Positions 1 to 9,661 are shown, numbered from the stretch's first letter. The stretch: DNA of 64,000 nt from Brenneria nigrifluens DSM 30175 = ATCC 13028 (GCF_005484965.1 NZ_CP034036.1:1302001-1366000); one strand, 5' to 3'. Notes: a model not told the origin generated them from the sequence alone. Made by a program: numbers and translations.

Positions 1-450
1 GCGCCGAACGATGAAATCCGCAATGAAATTATGCCGCTTAATAAGAAGTATAATATTGAAACTTTCCTGGGCGCGGTGCGGCGCTATCTGGAGAAATCCA
101 ACGCTAATCAGGGGCGCGTCACGGTGGAATACGTGATGCTGGACCATATCAATGACGGTACGGAGCACGCGCATCAGTTGGCCGAGTGTCTGAAAGATAC
201 GCCGTGCAAGATTAACCTGATCCCCTGGAACCCCTTTCCCGGCGCGCCTTACGGCCGCAGTTCGAACAGCCGGGTCGATCGTTTTTCCAAAGTGCTTATG
301 GAGTATGGTTTTACCACCATCGTGCGCAAAACCCGCGGCGACGATATCGACGCCGCCTGCGGCCAGCTTGCAGGTGAAGTGGTGGACAGAACCAAGCGCA
401 CGCTGAAGAAAAAAATGGCGGGTGAACCTATCGCGGTTAAAACGGTCTGA
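1..450 (+). CDS. rlmN: RlmN, dual-specificity 23S rRNA/tRNA adenine-C2 methyltransferase, C-terminal part
   Basis: The gene enters from the left edge already in frame (it reads A-P-N-D-E from base 1), so only the last 149 residues are present. RlmN is a cytoplasmic radical-SAM enzyme that methylates A2503 of 23S rRNA and A37 of some tRNAs. The visible part contains the PWNPFPG stretch and RGDDIDAACGQLAG, whose cysteine (bases 358-360) corresponds to the C-terminal methyl-carrying cysteine of the family. The N-terminal CxxxCxxC cluster lies outside the window. It is followed by pilW, rodZ and ispG, the usual enterobacterial order. Identification is by sequence recognition and synteny. Confidence 0.95.
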   Translation, partial: APNDEIRNEIMPLNKKYNIETFLGAVRRYLEKSNANQGRVTVEYVMLDHINDGTEHAHQLAECLKDTPCKINLIPWNPFPGAPYGRSSNSRVDRFSKVLMEYGFTTIVRKTRGDDIDAACGQLAGEVVDRTKRTLKKKMAGEPIAVKTV

Positions 451-602
451 TACCTAATCGTCCCGGTTATCAATGAAAGTAGCGCTGCATTAGCGCGGTT
501 AATCATGCTATTCCCTGGCGGGAATGGCTGTTACCATAAACGGCGTAAAGTCGCATGGTCGCTGATATGACGGGTCGGGATGCCAACGCAAGGAAGTCGT
601 GA

Positions 603-1358
603 ATGACGCAACAGTCAAGGCAGGGAAGAGGTGGGTTGCCGGTGGTCGCGGCGCTTCTGATGGCAGGATGCGCTTCTGCTCCTTATGAAGGGGCGAATCC
701 GGCGGCGCAAACCCGTTTACAGTTAGGGCTGGAGTACCTGGCCCGTAATGACCTTGACGCGGCGCGGCGGAATCTTGAAAAGGCGTTGCAGGCGGCGCCG
801 CAAGACTACCGCACCCAGTTGGGCATGGCGCTTTATGAACAGCGGATTGGCGCCAATCAGGCCGCTGAACGGCGCTATCAACTGGCATTAAGGCAGGCGC
901 CGGGGAACGGCGGCGTAATGAATAATTACGGTGCGTTTCTGTGTGGTTTAGGGCAGTATGGAGCGGCGCAGCGACAGTTTGACGCGGCCGCGCAACTCCC
1001 CGATTACCGTCAGGTCGCCGATGCGTTGGAAAATGCAGGGTATTGCTTTTTCAAAGCAGGGCAGGATGATAATGCGCGTCGCGCATTAAGCCAGGCGCTG
1101 AAGCATGATCCCGCGAAAGGCGCTACGCTGTTGGCAGAGGCGGATAAACGCTTTGCCGCCGGAAAATACCAGCAGGCTCAATTGCTTCTGGGCGTTTATC
1201 AGCATATCCTTCCGGCCAGTGCCGAGAGTTTATGGTTACAGATTCGTTTCGCCGCGCTGGCGAACCGTGATGACGAGCTTGAGCATTACGGCAAATTGCT
1301 GGCGCGAAGTTTTCCACAATCTAAACAGTACCAGCAGTTCTTAGCTAATGAATACTGA
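603..1358 (+). CDS. pilW: PilW/PilF-type TPR lipoprotein
   Basis: 251-residue lipoprotein with a signal peptide ending in LMAGC (lipidated Cys about residue 23) and tetratricopeptide-like helices from about residue 33 to the end. PilW/PilF proteins sit in the outer membrane and help secretin assembly for type IV pili; in enterobacteria without such pili the role is unclear. An AAGGAAG Shine-Dalgarno lies just before the ATG. The last 11 bases overlap the start of rodZ, suggesting translational coupling. Position between rlmN and rodZ is conserved in Enterobacterales. Confidence 0.9.
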   Translation: MTQQSRQGRGGLPVVAALLMAGCASAPYEGANPAAQTRLQLGLEYLARNDLDAARRNLEKALQAAPQDYRTQLGMALYEQRIGANQAAERRYQLALRQAPGNGGVMNNYGAFLCGLGQYGAAQRQFDAAAQLPDYRQVADALENAGYCFFKAGQDDNARRALSQALKHDPAKGATLLAEADKRFAAGKYQQAQLLLGVYQHILPASAESLWLQIRFAALANRDDELEHYGKLLARSFPQSKQYQQFLANEY

Positions 1359-2343
1359 AGCCACTCAAAATAATACAGAATCCACCATCCCCGGCGAACG
1401 TCTGCGCCAGGCGCGTGAGCGTCTGGGAATGAGCCAGCAGACCGTCGCCGAACGTTTATGCCTGAAGCTTTCCACCGTGCGTGAGATTGAAGACGGCAAT
1501 ACGCCGACCGATTTGGCGCCGACTTTTTTACGTGGTTATATCCGTTCTTATGCGAAGCTGGTTCACCTGCCGGAGAGTGAACTGTTACCCATGCTGGACA
1601 AGCATGTGGCTCCCCGGGCGTCGAATGTGGCCCCCATGCAGAGTTTTTCCTTAGGAAAAAGCCGCAAGAAGCGGGACGGCTGGTTAATGACCTTCACCTG
1701 GCTGGTGGTGATTGTCGTCCTGGGGCTGACCGGCGCATGGTGGTGGCAGAATCATCAGGCGCAGCAGCAGGAGATCAACTCCATGGTCGGCCACGCCAGC
1801 TCGCTACAGGCGCAGAGTGAAGGTCAATCGGTGCCGCTGATGGATAATGGCGATAATACCGTGCCGCAGGATGCGACGGCTTTCGATGCCGCCCCTTCCA
1901 GCCCGGTGGATGTGCCGGTGAATACCGCCGATTCGGCCCCGCAACAGGCCGAATCCACACTTTCTTCCGCCGCCCAGCCGGAACCCTCCTCCGCGACGCG
2001 GCAGCCGCCGGCGGAGGATGATGCATTACTGAGCCAGAGCGCGATGGCGCCGGCGACCGGCCCCGTTTCCGCCGACACGAGCCCGCCCGCCGACGCGGGG
2101 CAGGCGCTGGCGATGAGTTTTACCGCTGATTGCTGGTTAGAGGTGACGGACGCCAGCGGCAAAAAACTGTTCAGCGGGATGCAGCGCAACGGCGGTTCCC
2201 TGAACCTGAGCGGCCAGCCTCCCTATAGTCTGAAAATCGGCGCGCCCGCGGCGGTACAGATTCAGTTTCAAGGTAAGCCGGTCGATTTAAGCCGGTTTGT
2301 GAGAAGCAATCAGGTTGCACGTCTGACGCTGGCGGCGGAATAA
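1348..2343 (+). CDS. rodZ: RodZ, cytoskeletal cell-shape protein
   Basis: 331 residues in the classic RodZ layout: a cytoplasmic Xre-type helix-turn-helix at about residues 16-80 (GERLRQARERLGMSQQTVAE), a positively charged stretch, one transmembrane helix at about 112-133, a long Pro/Ser/Ala-rich periplasmic linker, and a C-terminal DUF4115 beta domain starting near ADCWLEVTD. RodZ anchors MreB filaments to the inner membrane and helps keep rod shape. The low-complexity linker is normal for the family. The start overlaps the end of pilW. Confidence 0.95.
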   Translation: MNTEATQNNTESTIPGERLRQARERLGMSQQTVAERLCLKLSTVREIEDGNTPTDLAPTFLRGYIRSYAKLVHLPESELLPMLDKHVAPRASNVAPMQSFSLGKSRKKRDGWLMTFTWLVVIVVLGLTGAWWWQNHQAQQQEINSMVGHASSLQAQSEGQSVPLMDNGDNTVPQDATAFDAAPSSPVDVPVNTADSAPQQAESTLSSAAQPEPSSATRQPPAEDDALLSQSAMAPATGPVSADTSPPADAGQALAMSFTADCWLEVTDASGKKLFSGMQRNGGSLNLSGQPPYSLKIGAPAAVQIQFQGKPVDLSRFVRSNQVARLTLAAE

Positions 2344-2385
2344 CGCAATTTGTCTTGGTGATGCTGCCATTTTGGAGAAGAAGTA

Positions 2386-3507
2386 ATGCATAACGCTGCA
2401 CCCATAACCCGTCGGAAATCAAAGCGGATTTACGTCGGTAAGGTGCCTGTTGGGGATGGGGCGCCGATCGCAGTGCAGTCCATGACCAACACCCGAACCA
2501 CAGATGTTGAAGCGACGGTCAATCAAATCAAATCACTGGAACGCGTCGGCGTCGATATTGTGCGCGTATCCGTTCCCACGATGGATGCGGCGGAAGCGTT
2601 CAAACTTATCAAACAGCAGGTTAACGTTCCCCTGGTCGCCGATATTCATTTTGACTATCGCATTGCGTTAAAGGTGGCGGAGTATGGCGTCGATTGCCTG
2701 CGCATCAACCCCGGCAACATTGGCAACGAAGAGCGTATCCGCTCGGTGGTGGACTGCGCGCGCGATTACAACATACCAATCCGCATCGGCGTCAACGGCG
2801 GGTCGCTGGAAAAGGATTTGCAGGAAAAGTACGGCGAACCCACGCCGGAAGCCCTGCTGGAATCCGCCATGCGCCACGTCGATATCCTCGATCGTCTCAA
2901 TTTCGATCGGTTTAAAGTCAGTGTGAAAGCCTCCGATGTTTTTCTGGCCGTACAGTCTTACCGGCTGCTGGCCGCCCGTATCGATCAGCCGCTGCATCTG
3001 GGGATCACCGAAGCCGGCGGCGCGCGCAGCGGGGCGGTTAAATCGGCCATCGGCCTCGGCCTGCTGCTATCCGAAGGGATCGGCGATACCCTGCGTATTT
3101 CGCTGGCGGCCGATCCGGTGGAAGAGGTCAAAGTCGGCTTCGATATCCTGAAATCGTTGCGTATCCGTTCCCGCGGCATCAACTTTATCGCCTGCCCCAC
3201 CTGCTCACGGCAGGAGTTCGACGTTATCGGTACGGTGAACGCGTTGGAACAGCGGCTGGAAGATATCATCACGCCAATGGACGTATCCATTATCGGCTGC
3301 GTGGTCAACGGTCCGGGCGAGGCGTTGGTTTCCACCATCGGCGTGACGGGCGGCCACAATAAGAGCGGCTTTTATGAAGACGGCGTGCGTCAGCGCGAGC
3401 GTTTCGATAATGAACAGATGATCGACCAGCTCGAAGCCAAAATTCGCGCCAAAGCCTCGATCATGGATGAAAGCCGGCGCATCACGGTAAATCTGGTGGA
3501 TAAATAA
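2386..3507 (+). CDS. ispG: IspG (GcpE), 4-hydroxy-3-methylbut-2-en-1-yl diphosphate synthase
   Basis: 373-residue iron-sulfur enzyme of the methylerythritol phosphate pathway; it converts ME-cPP to HMBPP for isoprenoid synthesis. The N-terminal TIM-barrel part carries SMTNTRTTD and DIHFDYRIA. The cluster-binding residues are visible as C270 and C273 (ACPTCSR), C305 (GCVVNGPGE) and E312, the same numbering as in E. coli. GAGAAG precedes the ATG. It lies between rodZ and hisS as in other enterobacteria. Confidence 0.97.
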   Translation: MHNAAPITRRKSKRIYVGKVPVGDGAPIAVQSMTNTRTTDVEATVNQIKSLERVGVDIVRVSVPTMDAAEAFKLIKQQVNVPLVADIHFDYRIALKVAEYGVDCLRINPGNIGNEERIRSVVDCARDYNIPIRIGVNGGSLEKDLQEKYGEPTPEALLESAMRHVDILDRLNFDRFKVSVKASDVFLAVQSYRLLAARIDQPLHLGITEAGGARSGAVKSAIGLGLLLSEGIGDTLRISLAADPVEEVKVGFDILKSLRIRSRGINFIACPTCSRQEFDVIGTVNALEQRLEDIITPMDVSIIGCVVNGPGEALVSTIGVTGGHNKSGFYEDGVRQRERFDNEQMIDQLEAKIRAKASIMDESRRITVNLVDK

Positions 3508-3645
3508 TCCGTGCCGGCGCAGTCCTTGGCTGTTATCCGCACAAATACTATTCCTGAACCCGATGGGGAGACCGGTGCATTGAAGATGCGGTATCAATCC
3601 CCCTATAATCGGGTTTATTTTTTGAAAAATGCATAGAGAACAGAC

Positions 3646-4920
3646 GTGGCAAAAAATATTCAAGCCATTCGCGGTATGAACGATTACCTGCCGGCCGAAA
3701 CGGCATTGTGGCAGCGGATTGAAAACAGCCTGAAACAGGTGCTCGCCAGCTACGGCTACAGTGAAATCCGTACGCCCATCGTTGAGCAGACGTCGCTGTT
3801 TAAGCGCGCCATCGGTGAAGTTACCGACGTGGTGGAAAAAGAGATGTATACCTTTGAGGATCGCAACGGCGACAGCCTGACGTTGCGTCCCGAAAATACC
3901 GCTTCCTGCGTCCGCGCCGGTATTGAGCACGGCATCCTCTACAATCAGGAGCAGCGGCTGTGGTATATCGGGCCGATGTTTCGCCATGAGCGTCCGCAGA
4001 AAGGCCGCTATCGCCAGTTTCATCAACTGGGCTGCGAAGTCTTCGGTTTGCAGGGGCCGGACATCGACGCCGAGCTGATTCTGCTCACCGCCCGCTGGTG
4101 GCGGGTGCTGGGCATTGCGCAGCATGTCAGACTGGAGCTGAACTCGATTGGTTCGCTGGAAGCCCGCGCCCGTTACCGCGAGGCGCTGGTGGCGTTCCTG
4201 GAGCAGCATAAAGAACAGCTGGATGAAGACTGCCTGCGCCGCATGTACACCAACCCGCTGCGCGTGCTGGACTCGAAAAACCCCCAGGTGCAGACGCTGC
4301 TTAATGACGCGCCGGTGCTGACCGACTACCTGGACGACGAGTCGCGGGCGCACTTTGCAGCGTTGGGTGAACTTTTAACCCAGGCGGGTATCCCATATAC
4401 CGTTAACCCGCGTCTGGTTCGCGGTCTGGATTATTACAACCGCACCGTTTTTGAATGGGTAACCACCAGTCTGGGCGCGCAGGGCACGGTCTGTGCCGGC
4501 GGGCGTTATGATGGTATGGTTGAGCAACTGGGCGGACAGGCTACTCCGGCGGTGGGTTTTGCCATGGGCCTGGAGCGTCTGGTGCTGCTGGTGCAGTCCA
4601 TCAACCCCGAGTTTAAAGCGCCTCCGGGCGTCGACGTTTATCTGATCTCTTCCGGCGAAGGCACGCAGGTGGCGGCGATACAACTGGCTGAGACACTGCG
4701 CGATGCGCTGCCGCAGTTGAAACTGATGACCAACTACGGCGGCGGCAATTTTAAAAAGCAATTTGCCCGCGCCGATAAATGGGGCGCGCGCATTGCGCTG
4801 GTATTAGGCGAAAACGAAGTGACCGCGGGTCAGGTGGTGATAAAAAACCTGCGAAACGGCGAGCAGGACACATTGGCACAGGCCGACGTCGCCGCGCGAC
4901 TGGCAACGTTACTGGATTGA
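3646..4920 (+). CDS. hisS: Histidyl-tRNA synthetase
   Basis: 424 residues, equal to the E. coli enzyme, starting at GTG (MAKNIQAIRGMNDYLP). Class II synthetase: the dimer motif is near the N-terminus, motif 2 appears as FRHERPQKGRYRQFHQ, the histidine-specific loops as LVRGLDYYNRTVFE and GGRYDGMVEQLGG, and motif 3 as GFAMGLERL. The last roughly 95 residues form the anticodon-binding domain. It charges tRNA-His in the cytoplasm. yfgM follows after 13 bases and is probably cotranscribed. Confidence 0.97.
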   Translation: MAKNIQAIRGMNDYLPAETALWQRIENSLKQVLASYGYSEIRTPIVEQTSLFKRAIGEVTDVVEKEMYTFEDRNGDSLTLRPENTASCVRAGIEHGILYNQEQRLWYIGPMFRHERPQKGRYRQFHQLGCEVFGLQGPDIDAELILLTARWWRVLGIAQHVRLELNSIGSLEARARYREALVAFLEQHKEQLDEDCLRRMYTNPLRVLDSKNPQVQTLLNDAPVLTDYLDDESRAHFAALGELLTQAGIPYTVNPRLVRGLDYYNRTVFEWVTTSLGAQGTVCAGGRYDGMVEQLGGQATPAVGFAMGLERLVLLVQSINPEFKAPPGVDVYLISSGEGTQVAAIQLAETLRDALPQLKLMTNYGGGNFKKQFARADKWGARIALVLGENEVTAGQVVIKNLRNGEQDTLAQADVAARLATLLD

Positions 4921-4933
4921 GGAGAGAGACACC

Positions 4934-5554
4934 GTGGAAGTCTATACCACAGAGAATGAGCAGGTTGATGCGCTACGTCGTTTCCTCGCGGAAAACGGGA
5001 AGGCATTGGTCGTTGGCGTTGTGCTGGGCGTCGGCGCGCTGGTTGGCTGGCGTTTCTGGCTGAATCACCAGAGCAACAGCGCCATGGAGGCGTCGGTATC
5101 CTATCAGCAAATCAGCGAACAGCTGGCGGGCGGTAAAGCCGAAGGCGTAACCTCGGCGGAGAAATTCGCCGCTGAAAACAAAAATAATTATGGGGCGCTG
5201 GCATCGCTGGAGCTGGCTCGTCATTATGCGGAGCGGAAGGATTTTGCCAAAGCGGAACAACAGCTGGCGCAGGCCAGGTCGCAAACCAAAGACGCCGACC
5301 TGCTTGCCGTGGTGAATTTGCGTTTGGCGCGCATTCAGCTCCAGGAGAAAAAGACTGATGAAGCCCTGAAGACGCTGGAGGCCATCAAGTCGGACGGCTG
5401 GGTTGCCCTGGCGGCGGAAGTGCGTGGCGATGCCCTGGTAAGCAAAGGGGACAATCAGGCCGCGCGCGAAGCTTATAATAAAGGTCTGGCCGCTAATCCA
5501 CCGCAGGCATTGCAAGCATTGCTGCGTATGAAACTGAATAACCTGTCCAGCTAA
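4934..5554 (+). CDS. yfgM: YfgM, ancillary SecYEG translocon protein / periplasmic chaperone
   Basis: 206 residues beginning at GTG (MEVYTTENEQ) with a GGAGAGAG ribosome site. A short cytoplasmic segment is followed by one transmembrane helix (about 23-43) and a periplasmic TPR-like domain, as in YfgM, which associates with SecYEG and PpiD and helps proteins leaving the translocon. The bamB start codon lies 10 bases downstream, matching the usual hisS-yfgM-bamB-der order. The GTG start is chosen from the family N-terminus. Confidence 0.93.
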   Translation: MEVYTTENEQVDALRRFLAENGKALVVGVVLGVGALVGWRFWLNHQSNSAMEASVSYQQISEQLAGGKAEGVTSAEKFAAENKNNYGALASLELARHYAERKDFAKAEQQLAQARSQTKDADLLAVVNLRLARIQLQEKKTDEALKTLEAIKSDGWVALAAEVRGDALVSKGDNQAAREAYNKGLAANPPQALQALLRMKLNNLSS

Positions 5555-5564
5555 GAGGAATTCC

Positions 5565-6746
5565 ATGCAACTGCGTAAAACACTTCTGGTAGGACTGGTC
5601 TCTGTCGCCCTGCTGAACGGATGTTCGCTGTTTAACAGCGAGGAAGATGTCGTTACCATGTCTCCACTGCCGACGGTGGAAAATCAGTTCACGCCGACGA
5701 AGACGTGGAGCCGCTCGGTAGGCAGCGGCATCGGTGAGTTCTATTCCAATCTGCACCCGGCCTGGCAGGGCGATCGCGTCTTTGCCGCCGATCGCCGCGG
5801 GACGGTAAAAGCGCTGGATCTCAACGACGGCAGCGAAATCTGGCGTGCCGATTTGTCTGAAAAAACCGGCTTTCTTTCCCGTAATACGCCCGCCTTACTG
5901 TCCGGCGGCGTAGCGGTATCCGGCAACCATATCTATGTCGGCAGTGAAAGAGCGCAGGTGTTTGCGCTCAACGCGGAAGACGGAACGCCGGTATGGCAAA
6001 CCAAAGTCGCCGGTGAAGTGCTGTCCCGTCCGGTTATCAGCGACGGCGTGGTGCTGGTTCATACCAGCAATGGTCTGTTGCAGGCGCTGGATGAAAGCGG
6101 CGGCGCGATTAAATGGACGGTTAACCTGGATATGCCGACGCTCTCTCTGCGCGGCGAATCCGCGCCGACCACCGCCTTTGGCGCGGCCATCGTCGGCGGC
6201 GACAACGGACGCGTCAATGCGGTGCTGATTAATGAAGGGCAGTTAATCTGGCAGCAGCGTATTTCGCAGCCCAGCGGGGCGACGGAAATCGATCGCCTGA
6301 ATGACGTCGATACCACGCCGGTAATTGTCGGCGAAGTGGTCTACGCGCTGGGCTATAACGGCAATCTGACCGCGCTGGATCTGCGTTCCGGCCAGATCCT
6401 GTGGAAACGGGAACTGGGTTCGGTGCACGATTTTATCGTTGATGGCGACCGTATCTATCTGGTCGATCAGTCCGACCGCGTGGTGGCGCTGAACACCAAC
6501 GGCGGCGCGAGCCTGTGGCGTCAGAGCGATCTGCTGCACCGCAACCTGACGGCGCCGGTGCTGTATAATGGTTACCTGGTGGTGGGGGATACCGAAGGGT
6601 ATCTGCACTGGCTGAATACGTCTGACGGCCGCTTTGTCGTACAGCAGAAAGTTGACGGTTCAGGTTTCTTGAGCAAGCCGGTGATTGCCAGCGACAAGCT
6701 GCTTATTCAGGCGAAGAACGGCGAGGTTTACGCCTTTACCCGCTAG
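5565..6746 (+). CDS. bamB: BamB, outer-membrane protein assembly factor
   Basis: 393-residue lipoprotein with lipobox LLNGC (Cys20) followed by eight PQQ-like beta-propeller blades, seen as repeated ALDxxxGxxLW-type motifs (ALDLNDGSEIW, ALNAEDGTPVW, ALDLRSGQILW). BamB is the outer-membrane-anchored propeller of the BAM complex that inserts beta-barrel proteins; length matches the family (about 392). AGAGGAATTCC precedes the ATG. A Rho-independent terminator follows. Confidence 0.96.
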   Translation: MQLRKTLLVGLVSVALLNGCSLFNSEEDVVTMSPLPTVENQFTPTKTWSRSVGSGIGEFYSNLHPAWQGDRVFAADRRGTVKALDLNDGSEIWRADLSEKTGFLSRNTPALLSGGVAVSGNHIYVGSERAQVFALNAEDGTPVWQTKVAGEVLSRPVISDGVVLVHTSNGLLQALDESGGAIKWTVNLDMPTLSLRGESAPTTAFGAAIVGGDNGRVNAVLINEGQLIWQQRISQPSGATEIDRLNDVDTTPVIVGEVVYALGYNGNLTALDLRSGQILWKRELGSVHDFIVDGDRIYLVDQSDRVVALNTNGGASLWRQSDLLHRNLTAPVLYNGYLVVGDTEGYLHWLNTSDGRFVVQQKVDGSGFLSKPVIASDKLLIQAKNGEVYAFTR

Positions 6747-6795
6747 TTAAAAACCGTAATGTTTGGATCCCTGCCGCCGGCAGATGCGATCCCCC

Positions 6796-6834
6796 AACGG
6801 CTCCTGACAGTATCAGGGGCCGTTTCGTCTTTTT
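6796..6834 (+). terminator. Rho-independent terminator after bamB
   Basis: A stem of AACGGC(t)CCTGA pairing with TCAGG(g)GCCGTT around a five-base loop is followed by TCGTCTTTTT. It lies 50 bases after the bamB stop and before der, so it separates the hisS-yfgM-bamB transcript from der, probably with some read-through. Confidence 0.8.
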
Positions 6835-6892
6835 ATCGTCAGCAGGTATTCTTGCTGTAACGTATTGAAATATAAGTAATGAGGTTGTAACA

Positions 6893-8386
6893 ATGATACC
6901 TGTCGTCGCGCTGGTCGGACGTCCGAACGTGGGGAAGTCCACGCTGTTTAACCGCTTAACGCGCACTCGTGATGCATTGGTGGCGGATTTCCCAGGGCTG
7001 ACGCGTGACCGCAAGTATGGCCGTGCGGAAGTGGAGGGCTACGAATTCATCATCATCGATACCGGCGGCATCGACGGCGCGGAAGACGGCGTGGAAACGC
7101 GTATGGCCGGGCAGTCGCTGCTGGCGATTGAAGAGGCCGATATCGTGCTGTTTATGGTCGATGCCCGCGCGGGACTTATGCCCGCCGATCAGGGCATCGC
7201 CCACCATCTGCGCAGCCGCCAGAAGGCGACGTTTCTGGTGGCCAATAAAACGGACGGCATCGATCCCGACACCGTTATCGGCGATTTTTATGCGCTGGGG
7301 ATGGGGGAAATCTATCCCATAGCGGCGTCTCACGGGCGCGGCGTCTCCTCCCTGCTGGAAAAAGTGCTGCTGCCGTTTGTACAGGATGACGAGGCCGAGC
7401 CCGTTGCGCTGACGGAAGAAGAAGAGAACGCCGCTTACTGGGCGGAACAGCTTGCGGACGAACAGGCGACTGAAAATGCCGAGGACGCGGAGGATGATTT
7501 CAATCCTGAAGATTTGCCGATTAAACTGGCGATTGTCGGCCGTCCGAACGTGGGCAAGTCCACGCTGACCAACCGGATTCTGGGCGAAGATCGCGTGGTG
7601 GTTTACGATATGCCCGGCACCACGCGCGACAGTATCTATATTCCGATGGTGCGCGATGAGCGTGAATATATCTTGATCGATACGGCCGGGGTGCGCAAAC
7701 GCGGCAAGGTAACCGAAACGGTTGAAAAATTCTCGGTGATTAAAACCCTGCAGGCCATCGAAGACGCCAACGTGGTGCTGCTGGTTATAGACGCGCGCGA
7801 AGGGATATCCGATCAGGATCTCTCGCTGCTGGGCTTTATCCTCAATAGCGGGCGCTCGCTGGTGATTGTGGTCAACAAATGGGACGGCCTGTCGCAGGAG
7901 GTACGCGAGCAGGTTAAAGAGACGCTGGATTTGCGTCTCGGATTTATCGACTTCGCCCGTATTCATTTCATCTCCGCGCTGCATGGCAGCGGCGTGGGAA
8001 ATCTGTTTGAATCCGTGACTGAAGCATACAGCTGCGCCACCCGCCGGGTCGGCACCTCCATGCTGACCCGCATTATGCAAATGGCCGCCGATGACCATCA
8101 GCCGCCGCTGGTGCGCGGCCGTCGCGTAAAACTGAAATATGCGCATGCGGGGGGCTACAATCCGCCGATTGTGGTGATCCACGGTAATCAGGTGAAAGAT
8201 CTGCCCGATTCCTACAAACGCTATCTGATGAACTATTACCGCCGCTCGCTGAACGTGATGGGAACGCCAATCCGCATCCAGTTTAAAGAGGGCGAAAATC
8301 CTTTTGCGGATAAACGCAACACGCTGACGCCAAATCAGTTACGCAAGCGTAAACGTTTGATGCAGCACCTTAAAAAAAGCAAATAA
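6893..8386 (+). CDS. der: Der (EngA), double-domain ribosome-assembly GTPase
   Basis: 497 residues with two tandem GTPase domains, each with a GRPNVGKST P-loop (residues 9-17 and about 216-224), followed by DTGG/DTAG G3 and NKTD/NKWD G4 motifs. An acidic linker rich in Glu and Asp separates them, and a KH-like domain with a basic tail (RKRKRLMQHLKKSK) ends the protein. Der is essential for 50S subunit maturation. It keeps the conserved position after bamB. Confidence 0.97.
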   Translation: MIPVVALVGRPNVGKSTLFNRLTRTRDALVADFPGLTRDRKYGRAEVEGYEFIIIDTGGIDGAEDGVETRMAGQSLLAIEEADIVLFMVDARAGLMPADQGIAHHLRSRQKATFLVANKTDGIDPDTVIGDFYALGMGEIYPIAASHGRGVSSLLEKVLLPFVQDDEAEPVALTEEEENAAYWAEQLADEQATENAEDAEDDFNPEDLPIKLAIVGRPNVGKSTLTNRILGEDRVVVYDMPGTTRDSIYIPMVRDEREYILIDTAGVRKRGKVTETVEKFSVIKTLQAIEDANVVLLVIDAREGISDQDLSLLGFILNSGRSLVIVVNKWDGLSQEVREQVKETLDLRLGFIDFARIHFISALHGSGVGNLFESVTEAYSCATRRVGTSMLTRIMQMAADDHQPPLVRGRRVKLKYAHAGGYNPPIVVIHGNQVKDLPDSYKRYLMNYYRRSLNVMGTPIRIQFKEGENPFADKRNTLTPNQLRKRKRLMQHLKKSK

Positions 8387-8450
8387 CGGGTAAACGGGGC
8401 GGATGGCGACATTCGCCCTGCATTGCTTTGCTGAATAGCCGGGAAAGTTT

Positions 8451-9410
8451 ATGTCTTGGGAAAACTGGAGTTTTGCGTTTAACGTTACGGTGCCGAACCT
8501 GTTAATGCTGCTGCTGGGGATAGCGCTGCGCAAACTCAATATGCTGAATGACGCTTTTTGCGATTCAGCCATGCGATTGGTTTTTAACGTATCCTTGCCC
8601 TGCCTGCTTTTTTTCAGCTTGGCCACCAATCACCAGTCGATTATGGAGCAGCTGCCGCTGGTGATTTATGGGGTCTGCGGCACGTTGCTGTGCTATCTGC
8701 TGCTGGAGTTCGCCGCGGTTTATGTGGTTAAGGAACCGACCGAGCGCGGTATCTTCGTGCAGGGCGGGTTTCGTTCCAACACCGGCATTATGGGGCTGGC
8801 GTTTGCCATGAGCGCCTACGGCCAGGAGGGCGTCGCCGTCGGTTCTCTTTATCTGTTGGTGACGGTGATTATGTTTAACGTGCTGTCGGTTATCACCTTG
8901 ACGCGCAGTTTACAGCGTAAGGCTGACGGGCGGGGGATCAGCATTCCCGCGCTGCTGAAGAGCATAGTCACCAATCCGCTGATCCTCGGACTGCTGGGCG
9001 GCCTGTGTTATTCGAAAAGCGGCTGGCCGATGCCGACGGTGATCCAGCAGACCGGCGGCTTTATTGCCGCGCTGTCGCTGCCGCTGGCGCTGTTGTGCGC
9101 CGGCGTCAGCCTCGACCTGCGGATGATTTTTCGCTCATCCAACGTGGCGGCGCTCTCCTCCTTGGCCAAGCTGCTGCTGGTGCCGGGCATGCTGACGTTG
9201 GGCGGCTGGCTGGTCGGTTTTCGCGGCGTTACGCTCGGGGTGATTTTTTTGTTTTCCGCCACGCCGACGGCGGCGGGCAGCTATGCGATGACCCGGGCAA
9301 TGGGCGGCAATCCGACGCTGGCGGCCAATATTATCGGCCTGACCACCGCCGGTTCGTTCTTTGTTATCGCCCTGGGCGTCTATTTCTTGCGTTCGCTCGG
9401 GGTTATTTAG
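8451..9410 (+). CDS. AEC-family (auxin efflux carrier-like) transporter
   Basis: 319-residue very hydrophobic inner-membrane protein with about ten predicted helices in two groups of five, typical of the AEC family. Family-like features include NVSLPCLLFFSL near the N-terminus and AGVSLDLRMIF and SATPTAAGSYAMTRAMGGN in the second half. AEC members export or exchange small organic acids or aromatic acids; the substrate here cannot be read from sequence. GGGAAAG precedes the ATG. yfgJ follows 15 bases later on the same strand. Confidence 0.85.
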   Translation: MSWENWSFAFNVTVPNLLMLLLGIALRKLNMLNDAFCDSAMRLVFNVSLPCLLFFSLATNHQSIMEQLPLVIYGVCGTLLCYLLLEFAAVYVVKEPTERGIFVQGGFRSNTGIMGLAFAMSAYGQEGVAVGSLYLLVTVIMFNVLSVITLTRSLQRKADGRGISIPALLKSIVTNPLILGLLGGLCYSKSGWPMPTVIQQTGGFIAALSLPLALLCAGVSLDLRMIFRSSNVAALSSLAKLLLVPGMLTLGGWLVGFRGVTLGVIFLFSATPTAAGSYAMTRAMGGNPTLAANIIGLTTAGSFFVIALGVYFLRSLGVI

Positions 9411-9425
9411 CGATACGGGAAAAAG

Positions 9426-9656
9426 ATGGAAGTCACTTGTCCGCGCTGTCATGGCGTGATGAACTGGAAAAACGGCCACTGTTTTCACTGCCCGGCCTGT
9501 CGGCAGGACTATCTGCGCGAAGCCTATTGCCCTGAATGCAACTACCTGCTTCAGGTGCTGAAAGCCTGCGGCGCGGTGGATTATTTTTGCCAGCAGGGGC
9601 ATGGTTTGATCTCAAAGAAACGCGTGGTATTCAGCTTTCTTCCCGTGGACGCCTGA
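9426..9656 (+). CDS. yfgJ: YfgJ-like zinc-ribbon protein
   Basis: 76-residue protein with two zinc-ribbon Cys sets: CPRC near residue 5, CFHCPAC around 19-25 and CPEC around 35. It matches the small YfgJ family found beside der in enterobacteria; no biochemical function is known. The size is right (E. coli about 71). It is convergent with the emfourin gene, whose stop is only a few bases away. Confidence 0.85.
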   Translation: MEVTCPRCHGVMNWKNGHCFHCPACRQDYLREAYCPECNYLLQVLKACGAVDYFCQQGHGLISKKRVVFSFLPVDA

Positions 9657-9661
9657 CGGCA

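Noticed and set aside
3205..4353. Long reverse-strand open frame opposite ispG/hisS (382 codons)
   Set aside because: Antisense shadow of high-GC coding sequence; composition rich in His, Arg and Gln, no family resemblance, and hisS on the other strand is certain.
6956..8182. 408-codon reverse frame opposite der
   Set aside because: Mirrors Der codons; no ribosome site and no recognisable domain.
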